Shown here one piece after another: positions 1-5,852 of a stretch of DNA of 6,080 nt (its first letter is position 1; the number at the start of each line of letters is the position of its first letter). The DNA lies in the NCBI GenBank assembly GCA_031397815.1, contig JANNMJ010000197.1, positions 1 to 6,080 on the forward strand, in the 5' to 3' direction. Below the pieces are notes generated by a model. The model was not told where the DNA came from, did not search any database, and saw nothing but the letters and a program-made list of their open reading frames with translations. This DNA is from JANNMJ01 sp031397815 (GTDB lineage Bacteria; Bacteroidota; Bacteroidia; Cytophagales; Hymenobacteraceae). Made by a program: the position numbers and the translations under genes.

Positions 1-53
1 CCACCGCCCCGCCCCGCCCCGCCCCCCCCCGCCCCGCCCCGCCCCCCCCCCCT
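1..53. repeat. C-rich GCCCC microsatellite
   Basis: The stretch is built from GCCCC pentamers interrupted by longer C runs: three pentamers, G plus nine C, two pentamers, then G plus eleven C. No coding frame or gene is visible. The minus strand has many runs of four or more G separated by single C, so it could form a G-quadruplex, and the plus strand an i-motif. Such tracts change length easily by slippage, and sequencing often miscounts them, so the exact length here is uncertain. Confidence 0.85.
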
Positions 54-291
54 GGCGCGCGTTTAGCTCGACCGAAGGTCGAACTAACGCGTGTCTATAC
101 GGGGAGTGCGTCTGTGACGCACCGACGCGGAACGCGACGAACTACGGCGGCATGACGGTTCCAAACGAATCGAACTAAACAAACCGAACCGAGCAAACGC
201 AATGGTTCGCTGGCGCGAACGCGCGTCACAGACGCGCGCCCCGGCTAGACACGCGTTCGCTCGACCTGCGGTCGACCTAAACGCGCGCCAG
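52..291. repeat. 240-bp foldback element with 69-bp inverted arms
   Basis: Positions 52-120 and the reverse complement of 223-291 align without gaps over 69 bp with 8 mismatches (61/69 identical). The outer ends read CTGGCGCGCGTTTAG and CTAAACGCGCGCCAG. The middle, 121-222, is 102 bp and not coding. Each arm carries a smaller hairpin of its own: TCGACC-GAA-GGTCGA at 68-82 and TCGACC-TGC-GGTCGA at 261-275. The loop also has GTTCGC/GCGAAC at 205-220. The shape fits a MITE or foldback-like repeat or a cruciform-forming intergenic element. I see no clear target-site duplication and no transposase, so mobility is only inferred. Confidence 0.7.
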
Positions 292-318
292 CTTATACCT
301 AAACGCGCGCCAGCTTAT
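275..318. repeat. 22-bp perfect tandem duplication
   Basis: The 22-bp unit running from ACCTAAACGCG to CCAGCTTAT occurs twice without a gap, at 275-296 and 297-318. The first copy overlaps the right end of the 240-bp foldback element, so the second copy duplicates that element's terminal 15 bp plus a little flanking sequence. It may be a slippage product or a trace of recombination at the element's end. Confidence 0.85.
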
Positions 319-384
319 TATTATTTACCCAACCGCATTGCCGTAACCGACGCGCGTAACCGCCGCCGCCAACCGCCTACCCCA

Positions 385-424
385 CCCCGCCCCTGCGGGG
401 CACCCCTCCCCCAAGGGGGCGGGG
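385..424. repeat. Two adjacent GC-rich hairpins
   Basis: CCCCGC (385-390) pairs with GCGGGG (395-400) around a CCCT loop. Next, CCCC-T-CCCCC (403-412) faces GGGGG-C-GGGG (415-424) around AA, with one mismatch in the stem. No T-run follows, so this is not a standard intrinsic terminator for a gene to the left. It resembles the GC-rich palindromes that are scattered between genes in many genomes. It lies about 60 bp before the conserved leader element of the first gene. Confidence 0.55.
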
Positions 425-463
425 AATCTGGCTCTTACTGGTCCCATTTGCTACCCCAAACCC

Positions 464-480
464 CCATTGGCAGCCAATGG
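464..480. promoter_or_regulatory. Perfect 7-bp dyad, possible operator
   Basis: CCATTGG (464-470) and CCAATGG (474-480) are perfect inverted repeats around CAG. The dyad lies immediately before the conserved TTTGGCA block at 487, where a regulator of the first gene could bind. It is not conserved at the matching place upstream of the gene at 4905, where only the TGGCAGC part remains, so a common regulator acting through this dyad is doubtful. Confidence 0.3.
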
Positions 481-486
481 CAGCAC

Positions 487-536
487 TTTGGCAGGGAATC
501 GTTGCTGGCCCGCTGGCCCGGAACGGGAGCTTTGCA
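487..536 (+). promoter_or_regulatory. Conserved leader element upstream of the first gene (copy A)
   Basis: Two blocks, TTTGGCAGGGAATCGTTGC (487-505) and CGGGAGCTTTGCA (524-536), recur almost unchanged at 4798-4816 and 4835-4847. The block starts are exactly 37 bp apart in both copies, while the DNA between them differs. The first block recalls the sigma-54 -24/-12 pattern (TGGCA...TTGC), but 12 bases separate GG from GC instead of 10. A second candidate, TGGCAGCACTTTGGCA (478-493), has the 10-base spacing but carries TGGC in place of TTGC. Block 1 begins 119 bp before the ATG. Conservation and position suggest a promoter or leader; the sigma factor is unproven. Confidence 0.45.
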
Positions 537-605
537 GCACCGGTGCAAGCGTCATCGGCGACTCCTTCTCCCCTCTCGTTTCCCTCCTAATTTCCCCCCT
601 GACAC

Positions 606-3389
606 ATGGCCAACTTCTCCTCTTTTGCTCGGCAGTGGCGCGTGCTGATTTTGGTACTGTTCGGCGCTGGTTTGCTGCCGGGCGCCGCCGTGGCCCAGAC
701 GTCTTCGGGCGTTGGCATTGGTACGGCGGCGCCCGACCCGAAGGCGGCGCTTGATATTCGGGCGACGGATAAAGGGTTGCTGATTCCGCGGATGGACTCG
801 GTGCAGCGGGTGGCGATTGTGCGGCCGCCTGCCGGGCTGCTGGTGTTTCAGATGAATGGGCGAAAGGGGCTTTGGTATGCCTTCGGCGGGGCGTGGTTCT
901 ATATGCCCGATCAGGCGCACGCCGCCGATAACCTCGGCAACCATACTGCCTCGCAGCCGCTGAAACTCTTGGGCCAGCCGCTCACCAACAACGGTACGGG
1001 CGGGCTGCGGATTGATACGGCCGGGCAGGTGGGTATCGGCACGGGGTCGCCCTCGGCGCCGCTGCACGTGAGCGGCACGGCGGGCGTGAACCACAATCTG
1101 GCCGCTACGGGGGCGTATCAGGCATCGTCGGCGCCGCGCCCGTTTTCGGCGAATGCGGTGTCCGACGGCGACCCGACCACCGTTTGGCAGACCATCCCCT
1201 CCCCGCCCGATGCCCAATGGATGCAAGCCGATTTCGGGGCTTCGGCGCGCACCATCATCACCGAATACCGCGTGGCGCTGCCCGCCACTGCCAACCCCAC
1301 CCGGCCGTGGATGCTGCAAAGCAGTCGCGACGGTACTAGCTGGCAGACGCTGCACACGGTGACTCCGGCCGAGCTGGTGCCCAACGGCTGGGGCACGTAC
1401 CCGATTCCGAACCGCCAACCGTACCGCTATTACCGGCTGTTTTTCGCCCTTTCGACTACTAACACCCTCCCGATTGCGGTGGCGGAATGGGAGCTGCGCG
1501 AAACCCCCGACGTGCCCAGCTCCCTCGCGGTGCGGGTGGCGCCGGGCGCCCTTCAGCTTGAAAACGGCCCCGCCGTGCGCCGCTTCTCCACCGATGGGGC
1601 GCTGATGGGGAATGCCGACGATGCCGTGCCGACCGAGCGCGCCGTCCGGACGTACGTCGATACCCACATCGGCGACGACCTCGGCAGTCACCTCGCCACC
1701 CGCAACCTCGACCTCGGCGCGAACCAGCTCGTCGGGGGCGGCGGCACGAACGGCGTGCGCGTTACGGCGGCCGGCGATGTGCAAGTGAGCGCCCTGCGCG
1801 GCACCGACCGGCGGCTGTTGCAGGTCGATGCCGACGGGCAGCTTGTGCCCGCATCGGCCATCTACGACTCCCCTCCCACCATCCTCAACAACCCCACCGC
1901 CGGCACGCTCCCCGCAAACGGTTGGCGGACTGCCACCAACGGCACCCGACTGGCAGTGCTATCCTTTGATTCGGTGAGCACCACGTCAGCCACCAACTTC
2001 AAGCTCCACATCCTCGACCTCACCACCCCGACCCGCCCGACGCCCGTTTCGGTCGTCTCCTTCCGCAGCCCGCGCCTGTCGCTCGCGATGAGCGGCGATT
2101 ACGTGTACGTCGTGAATACGCCCGGCGGCACCGTCGATATTTACCGGGCGAGCGTGGTGCCGCTGGCTATCGCAGGGTCGATGCCGTTGCCGGGGATAAT
2201 CGAGGCGGTAACTACCGGCAACCGCCTGTACCTCATCGGCGGCGGAGCGTCGGGCACGGCCTACGAGCTGCTTGTGTACGACCTCACTTCCCCCCTCGCC
2301 CCGAACCTCATCGGGCGCCAACCGCTCCCGGCGCGCCCGCACCAGCTCGCCGCCGACGGCGCGCGCGTCTGCTTCCACGACGACGGTAACCAGCTCAACT
2401 ACTACGACCTGACCACCCCCGGCGCGCCCCTCAGCTACACTTCCCCCCTCACCATTACGTACAACCCGTACTACTCGGGGAGGGCTATCGTGGTCGCCGA
2501 CCGCCTTTTCTACCCGAATTACGACCTGCATCGGACGTATATCTACCAGCTGCTTACCGCCAGTCCGGGGCTGGACCTGGTCGGGATCGTTCACTCCCAC
2601 TGGCCGCAGACGGCCGTTCAGGCCACCACCGAGCGGTTGTACGTGGCGGTGCACGGTGAGCTGGAGGTGTACGACATCCGCAACCCCTCCACGGCGCCCC
2701 GGCTGGAACATCAGCCCTCCCCGAGCTGGAACCACGCGCTCACGCTCCTCGGCAACTACTTATATGTCGTCGGCGACCAGCGGGTGCAGGTGTTTCAGCT
2801 TTCGACGCCGCAGATTCTGAGCGTTATGAGCAACGGCACGCTCAACGCGCAACCGCTGAGCAACCTGTTTTCGCTGACCGATAACTTCGCCCTGAACGAC
2901 AACGAAATCCGCCTCCGCACCCCCGCCCGCGCCACCGACGGCCTCGGCTACTACGGTCTCGGCAAGCCGTGGCGGCCGACGCAGAACGTCGACGGCCCCG
3001 TGCTATACGGCAGCAGCGGCGGGGTGCTGGGGCTATCCAACGGCAGCACCCACACCTCCGTCCTGACCTGGACCGCGACGGGCAAAGTCGGCATCGGCAC
3101 CGCCGCCCCCCTCCGCACCCTCGACGTCAACGGCTCCATCGGCCAGCAGACCTACGCGAGCACCTCGCTCGTCCTCCCGCCCGGCATCAGCACCTCCTAC
3201 ACCTGGAACCACAACCTCGGCTACCAACCCACCCTGATGGTCAGCATCGACCAAACCGGCGGCTCCGGCGGCGAGAACGTATCGGTGGCCTACGAGCATC
3301 TGTCCATCATTACCACCCAGTTCTGGGTGAAGAACACGCAGACTAGTGGCACGGCTACGGTGAAGCTGCGGTGGATTAGGGTGGATTAG
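606..3389 (+). CDS. Exported mosaic protein: discoidin-like domain, LVIVD-type propeller, lectin-like C-terminus
   Basis: This 927-residue secreted or surface protein probably binds glycans or other ligands; no catalytic motif is visible. Residues 1-30 are a signal peptide ending AVA|QT. Next come a VGIGT motif (36-40), a KGLLIPRM...PAGLLVFQ block (56-82) and DNLGNHTAS (108-116). Residues about 161-299 look like an F5/8 type C (discoidin) domain: SDGDPTTVWQ, then W/ADFG, then QSSRDGTSWQTL, then YRYYRLFF. VPTERAVRTYVD (341-352) and DDLGSHLA (357-364) recall phage tail-fibre proteins. Residues about 430-735 have recurring L.VYDL..P..P strands (465, 552, 596, 685) of an LVIVD-type beta-propeller. 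The end, about 850-927, resembles an H-type lectin fold (W.H.LGY.P, then NVSV, then a final W). I see no type IX secretion signal domain. The ATG is chosen because the signal peptide begins there; no Shine-Dalgarno precedes it. Domain calls are by eye. Confidence 0.9.
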   Translation: MANFSSFARQWRVLILVLFGAGLLPGAAVAQTSSGVGIGTAAPDPKAALDIRATDKGLLIPRMDSVQRVAIVRPPAGLLVFQMNGRKGLWYAFGGAWFYMPDQAHAADNLGNHTASQPLKLLGQPLTNNGTGGLRIDTAGQVGIGTGSPSAPLHVSGTAGVNHNLAATGAYQASSAPRPFSANAVSDGDPTTVWQTIPSPPDAQWMQADFGASARTIITEYRVALPATANPTRPWMLQSSRDGTSWQTLHTVTPAELVPNGWGTYPIPNRQPYRYYRLFFALSTTNTLPIAVAEWELRETPDVPSSLAVRVAPGALQLENGPAVRRFSTDGALMGNADDAVPTERAVRTYVDTHIGDDLGSHLATRNLDLGANQLVGGGGTNGVRVTAAGDVQVSALRGTDRRLLQVDADGQLVPASAIYDSPPTILNNPTAGTLPANGWRTATNGTRLAVLSFDSVSTTSATNFKLHILDLTTPTRPTPVSVVSFRSPRLSLAMSGDYVYVVNTPGGTVDIYRASVVPLAIAGSMPLPGIIEAVTTGNRLYLIGGGASGTAYELLVYDLTSPLAPNLIGRQPLPARPHQLAADGARVCFHDDGNQLNYYDLTTPGAPLSYTSPLTITYNPYYSGRAIVVADRLFYPNYDLHRTYIYQLLTASPGLDLVGIVHSHWPQTAVQATTERLYVAVHGELEVYDIRNPSTAPRLEHQPSPSWNHALTLLGNYLYVVGDQRVQVFQLSTPQILSVMSNGTLNAQPLSNLFSLTDNFALNDNEIRLRTPARATDGLGYYGLGKPWRPTQNVDGPVLYGSSGGVLGLSNGSTHTSVLTWTATGKVGIGTAAPLRTLDVNGSIGQQTYASTSLVLPPGISTSYTWNHNLGYQPTLMVSIDQTGGSGGENVSVAYEHLSIITTQFWVKNTQTSGTATVKLRWIRVD

Positions 3390-3419
3390 GGGTTAGGGGG
3401 GGATGTGGGGGATGTGGGG
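3389..3419 (+). other. G-quadruplex motif at the stop codon
   Basis: Four G-runs (4, 7, 5 and 4 bases) are separated by TTA, ATGT and ATGT, beginning with the last base of the TAG stop of the large gene. This exceeds the usual G3 with loops of 1-7 rule. It would form on the coding strand and therefore also in the mRNA, at the very start of the 3' untranslated region. It also contains imperfect GGATGTGGG direct repeats. A role in transcript ending or stability is inference. Confidence 0.65.
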
Positions 3420-3448
3420 ATGTGATTACAAATAGCGGAAGTGAATCG

Positions 3449-3522
3449 CGCGGGGCTCTGCCCCGTGCGGGCTATTCGCGGGGCTCTGCCCCGTGCGGGC
3501 TATTCGCGGGCCTCTGCCCCGC
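3449..3522. repeat. 28-bp hairpin repeat, about 2.6 copies
   Basis: Units start at 3449, 3477 and 3505 (the last is partial). Each begins CGCGGGGCTCTGCCCC and the full ones continue GTGCGGGCTATT. Each contains a hairpin, GGGGC-TCT-GCCCC, at 3452-3464 and 3480-3492; the third, at 3508-3520, has one mismatch. The same repeat family appears at 5932-5978 after the third gene. No T-run follows, so it is not a classical terminator, but its position after both large surface-protein genes would suit a transcript-end stabiliser or a REP-like element. Confidence 0.8.
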
Positions 3523-3547
3523 ACCCGAGATGGGGCATTCCTATTGC

Positions 3548-3830
3548 GCACCCTTATGCAAACCCGTGCAATTGTGCCCTTTTTGGAGCGGGATAGGCAT
3601 GCAGACCCGTGCAATGGCATCCACCGACAAGTGGATAGGCATGCAGACCGATGCAGCAGCATCCACCGACCAGTGGGATGCCGTTGCAGACCCGTGCAAG
3701 GGCATCCGCCGACGCGCGGGTGGGTATGCAGACGTGTGTAAGGCTATCCACCGACCAGTCGGATAGGCATGCAGACCGCTGCAACGCCTTCCACCAACGA
3801 GCGGATGCCTTTGCAGAGGTCTGCAAAAAA
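3548..3830. repeat. Seven-unit 42/43-bp tandem array with 85-bp higher-order period
   Basis: Units start at 3548 (degenerate), 3591, 3633, 3676, 3718, 3761 and 3803 (partial), so the steps are 43, 42, 43, 42, 43, 42. The consensus begins GGATAGGCATGCAGACC, continues GTGCAA.GGC and ends ATCCACCGACCAGT. Each unit has two dyads: TGCA-N6-TGCA, and ATCCAC...GTGGAT across the unit boundary (perfect at 3619-3638). Units 3633 and 3718 share the ATCCACCGACCAGT tail plus one extra base, showing that pairs of units form the longer repeat. The 43-bp steps break reading frame, so the array is not a repeat protein. There are no constant repeats with unique spacers, so it is not CRISPR. Function is unknown; regulatory-protein or replication-initiator binding sites are possible. 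Confidence 0.85.
3810..3827. promoter_or_regulatory. Perfect 8-bp dyad closing the array
   Basis: TTTGCAGA (3810-3817) and TCTGCAAA (3820-3827) are perfect inverted repeats around GG. They lie in the last repeat unit, at the edge of the AT-rich stretch and about 60 bp upstream of the -7 box of the next gene. The dyad is stronger than the TGCA dyads of the other units, so it is a candidate operator. It is followed by A residues rather than T, so it is not a plus-strand terminator. Confidence 0.35.
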
Positions 3831-3885
3831 TTAAGTCAAATTGATTATTCCCTCCATTTCGAATAGAATATTAAAACCTCAGACA

Positions 3886-3893
3886 TAGCTTTG
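3886..3893 (+). promoter_or_regulatory. Bacteroidota-type -7 promoter box (TAGCTTTG)
   Basis: TAGCTTTG is an exact match to the TAnnTTTG -7 box of the primary sigma factor in Bacteroidota. The upstream DNA, about 3825-3880, is the most AT-rich part of the window. The best -33 candidate is TTTC at 3857-3860, which is weak and about 25 bp away, slightly too far. The expected transcription start near 3900 would leave a leader of about 50 nt before the ATG at 3953. Confidence 0.45.
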
Positions 3894-3952
3894 TCCTAAG
3901 CTGGGTCCGCGCTGGTTGCCAGCATTAACTGTCCTCTTTTTTTCAAACCCCC

Positions 3953-4675
3953 ATGATTGCTGTCTTCTTGAATAACCCCTTCGCGAACTCGCGCTTGGGA
4001 AACCGCCGGTTCGGCAAGTATGCCGATGAGCACCGGGGCCGCGTACAGGCAGCCGACGGCTTGCCGCCAGCGGTAACGACGGCGCTTTCGGGCGTCGATA
4101 CCGCCTACGCCGATTTTATGTCTTCTGAGAAGACCAACGCCGTGGCGTCGGCAGTTCGGCAAGGCAAGACCGTCACGAATGACTCGGCTATTCGGCGGTT
4201 GCAGCGTTACGCTTCGCAACAAGCCAAAATCATTGCTGGGCAGTTGAGTGACCCTGATTCAGGGATTGCGGGCAAGGATACGGCCCTGTTTCAGGTGTTT
4301 TTTCCGAACTCCGTTATTAGCCTGACCAAAGCCAACAAAGCCAACGTTGAAACCGAAGCGGCGGCATTTCTGAAAGCCATCGAGAACAACCCCGGCTATG
4401 GTTCGCCGGGAATCGACGTGAAGTTTGCGGCCCTCCTCGCCGACGTGGTGGATTCGCGCACGCTCCAGCTCGGCAGCGAAGGCAAAGGCGGTGAGCAGAC
4501 GACGGATACCGGCCGCGACGCCGCCCGCAAAACCCTCGCGCTGGCGCTGTATCGGCTGTTACTCGCCCTGCTGACCCACCACGCCGAAGACCCCACGCAG
4601 ATTGGGCAATACTTCAACCAAGGCATCCTTCGCGAAACCCACGGCGGTCAGCCTACCCCGCCGCCCACTGCCTGA
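3953..4675 (+). CDS. Hypothetical protein, 240 residues, likely cytoplasmic
   Basis: I do not recognise a named family. The protein has no signal peptide and no convincing membrane segment. The N-terminus, NNPFANSRLGNRRFGKYADEH (residues 7-27), looks like a conserved head. Most of the rest is rich in Ala, Lys, Gln and Leu and is probably helical (about 38-145 and 156-226). A Gly/Thr-rich linker (174-187) precedes a leucine-rich helix (194-208), and the tail is Pro-rich (234-239). The codons look like a real gene of this genome, though GC is somewhat lower than in the neighbours. The start is the only plausible ATG, behind a promoter candidate and with no Shine-Dalgarno. A strong terminator candidate follows, so it is probably transcribed alone. 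Nothing links it functionally to the two exported proteins beside it. Confidence 0.8.
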   Translation: MIAVFLNNPFANSRLGNRRFGKYADEHRGRVQAADGLPPAVTTALSGVDTAYADFMSSEKTNAVASAVRQGKTVTNDSAIRRLQRYASQQAKIIAGQLSDPDSGIAGKDTALFQVFFPNSVISLTKANKANVETEAAAFLKAIENNPGYGSPGIDVKFAALLADVVDSRTLQLGSEGKGGEQTTDTGRDAARKTLALALYRLLLALLTHHAEDPTQIGQYFNQGILRETHGGQPTPPPTA

Positions 4676-4703
4676 TTCGCGCCCCGCGCTAGTCACGTCT
4701 AAT

Positions 4704-4747
4704 AACCGTCCTCATCGGCCCAGCGCCGGTGGGGACGGTTTGGTTTT
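4704..4747 (+). terminator. Intrinsic terminator candidate after the hypothetical gene
   Basis: The left arm 4704-4718 (AACCGTCCTCATCGG) pairs with 4726-4740 (CCGGTGGGGACGGTT) over 15 positions: 13 Watson-Crick pairs and two G-U pairs, around a 7-nt loop. The T-rich TTTGGTTTT (4739-4747) overlaps and follows the stem base. The hairpin starts 29 bp past the TGA at 4675, a normal terminator position. The T tract is interrupted by GG, so it could instead be a leader hairpin of the next gene. Confidence 0.65.
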
Positions 4748-4797
4748 AGAGGGAATGTCAATCCCCAAAACCCTCATCTGGCAGCGTATAGCAGCAT

Positions 4798-4847
4798 TTT
4801 GGCAGGGATTCGTTGCCGGTTGGGAAGGCAGTCGCGGGAGCTTTGCA
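4798..4847 (+). promoter_or_regulatory. Conserved leader element upstream of the third gene (copy B)
   Basis: TTTGGCAGGGATTCGTTGC (4798-4816) differs from copy A at 487-505 in one base, and CGGGAGCTTTGCA (4835-4847) is identical to 524-536. Block starts are again 37 bp apart. The similarity extends to the left, with CCCCAAA near 4764, TGGCAGC at 4779-4785 and AGCAGCA at 4790-4796. Block 1 begins 107 bp before the chosen ATG at 4905. In frame with that ATG both copies could be read as related peptides (AA-L/F-WQG-I/F-VAG...GSFA), but copy A is closed by a stop at 588, which favours a DNA-level or RNA-level element. Confidence 0.45.
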
Positions 4848-4904
4848 TGGCCGGAGCGAAGGTGCTTCGGCGCTTCTTTCCTCCTTCCTTTCCCGTCCAA
4901 GCGT

Positions 4905-5828
4905 ATGCGTTACTCGTACTTCTTCCGCCCGCTGAGCGTGGGTTTGTTACTGCTGATGGCGCAGCAAGTGGCGGCGCAAACCCAAGCGCAAACCCAGCTG
5001 CGCCCGCCGACGCCGTTCATCGGCATCAATACCACATCGCCGACGCAGGCGCTCGATATCGAGGGTAATCTGCGGATTCGGGCGCAGGCGGGCAGCGGCA
5101 CCCGGATGATGGTGGCCCTGCCCGACGGCACGCTCGGGGTGCAGCCCATGCCGGTGCCCACCCCGCCTGATAACCTCGGCAATCATACCGCCTCGCAGAC
5201 GCTCTACCTCAGCAGCCAAACCCTGCGCCTGCGCACCGCCGCTGACCCCAACCACGGCCTGATGTACTCCGCCAACCTCAACAGCCGCCCCGTGAACGGC
5301 CCCGTGCTGTTCGGCGACGAAGGCGGCGTGCTCGCCACAGCGCAAGGCGGCACGATGCTGCCCGTGATTACGTGGTCGAACAGCGGGCGCGTGGGGGTCG
5401 GCCTGAACGGCGGGAACCCGAACGCGACGCTCCACGTCGGCGGGACGGTGCTGGTGGATGCCCTCGCGGGGAGCGGCTCGCGAGTGTTGCTGACGAATGC
5501 CGACGGCCGCCTTACGCCGTCCACCGCATCGGCCACGGCCCTCGAAAAGCTGCTGACGATGAAGAGCGGCGCCTATTTCGTCGGCCCCGATCTCGATGGC
5601 GTGTACTTCTCGCCCATCATCTCCTTCGGCACCACCTACCCCACGACGCCCGTGGTCGTGTGCTCGGTGAGCAGCCTGCGGGCGCAACATCAACCGCTTT
5701 CCAACGACACCTTCACCGTCTCGGTGCGCGACTGTGGATTGACGGGCTTTCAAGTCGCCGTGGCGCGCATCGGCGGCGGCGGCTGGGGCCAAGATATCCA
5801 GATAAACTGGGTGGCGATGCCGCAGTAA
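4905..5828 (+). CDS. Exported protein with H-type-lectin-like C-terminus, paralogue of the large gene
   Basis: The product has 307 residues. A signal peptide covers residues 1-24 (hydrophobic LSVGLLLLMA, cleavage VAA|QT). The frame stays open upstream to 4602, but that start would bury the signal peptide and overlap the previous gene, so the ATG at 4905 is chosen. FIGINTTSPTQALDI (38-52) is the VGIGT-type motif. DNLGNHTASQ (89-98) follows, then a block (103-180) matching residues about 765-843 of the large protein, including NGPVLFGDEGGVL and VITWSNSGRVGVG. The motif L.G.G.R.L..DG.L.P occurs at about 185-206, with a looser copy at 60-81. Residues about 225-305 look like an H-type lectin domain: ISF..TYPTTPVVVCSVS, FTVSVRDCGLTGFQVAV and IQINWVAM. 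C253 and C277 could form a disulphide. The likely role is sugar binding outside the inner membrane; the ligand is unknown. Confidence 0.88.
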   Translation: MRYSYFFRPLSVGLLLLMAQQVAAQTQAQTQLRPPTPFIGINTTSPTQALDIEGNLRIRAQAGSGTRMMVALPDGTLGVQPMPVPTPPDNLGNHTASQTLYLSSQTLRLRTAADPNHGLMYSANLNSRPVNGPVLFGDEGGVLATAQGGTMLPVITWSNSGRVGVGLNGGNPNATLHVGGTVLVDALAGSGSRVLLTNADGRLTPSTASATALEKLLTMKSGAYFVGPDLDGVYFSPIISFGTTYPTTPVVVCSVSSLRAQHQPLSNDTFTVSVRDCGLTGFQVAVARIGGGGWGQDIQINWVAMPQ

Positions 5829-5852
5829 GGGGGGGCCGCGCTTTAATTGGCA

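Noticed and set aside
477..590. Small 37-codon upstream open frame similar to the region before 4905
   Set aside because: Related peptides can be read in both leaders, but one is closed by TAA at 588 while the other runs into the next gene. The differences are not biased to synonymous positions, so a nucleic-acid element explains the similarity better.
202..648. 148-codon plus-strand open frame before the first gene
   Set aside because: It runs through the arms of the foldback element, the tandem repeat and GC-rich hairpins, and overlaps the signal peptide of the real gene. Its composition follows the repeats and no domain is seen.
552..1784. 410-codon open frame on the minus strand across the discoidin-like region
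   Set aside because: It lies opposite the strongly supported large gene. The product is rich in Arg, Gly and His with no recognisable motif, as expected from the antisense of high-GC coding DNA. Similar minus-strand frames at 1986-2735 and 4947-5792 are rejected for the same reason.
3422..3766. 114-codon open frame with 14-residue repeats (IGMQT..ASTD)
   Set aside because: The peptide repeat comes from the 42-bp DNA repeat, but alternate units are 43 bp long and shift the frame, so selection is not acting on a protein. The overlapping minus-strand frames are the same artefact.
3449..3830. CRISPR array
   Set aside because: The units are near-identical along their length, without constant repeats separated by unique spacers, and there are no cas genes.
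4602..4904. Extended start for the third gene at 4602
   Set aside because: It would overlap the end of the gene before, run through the terminator hairpin, and place about 100 residues before a good signal peptide starting at 4905.
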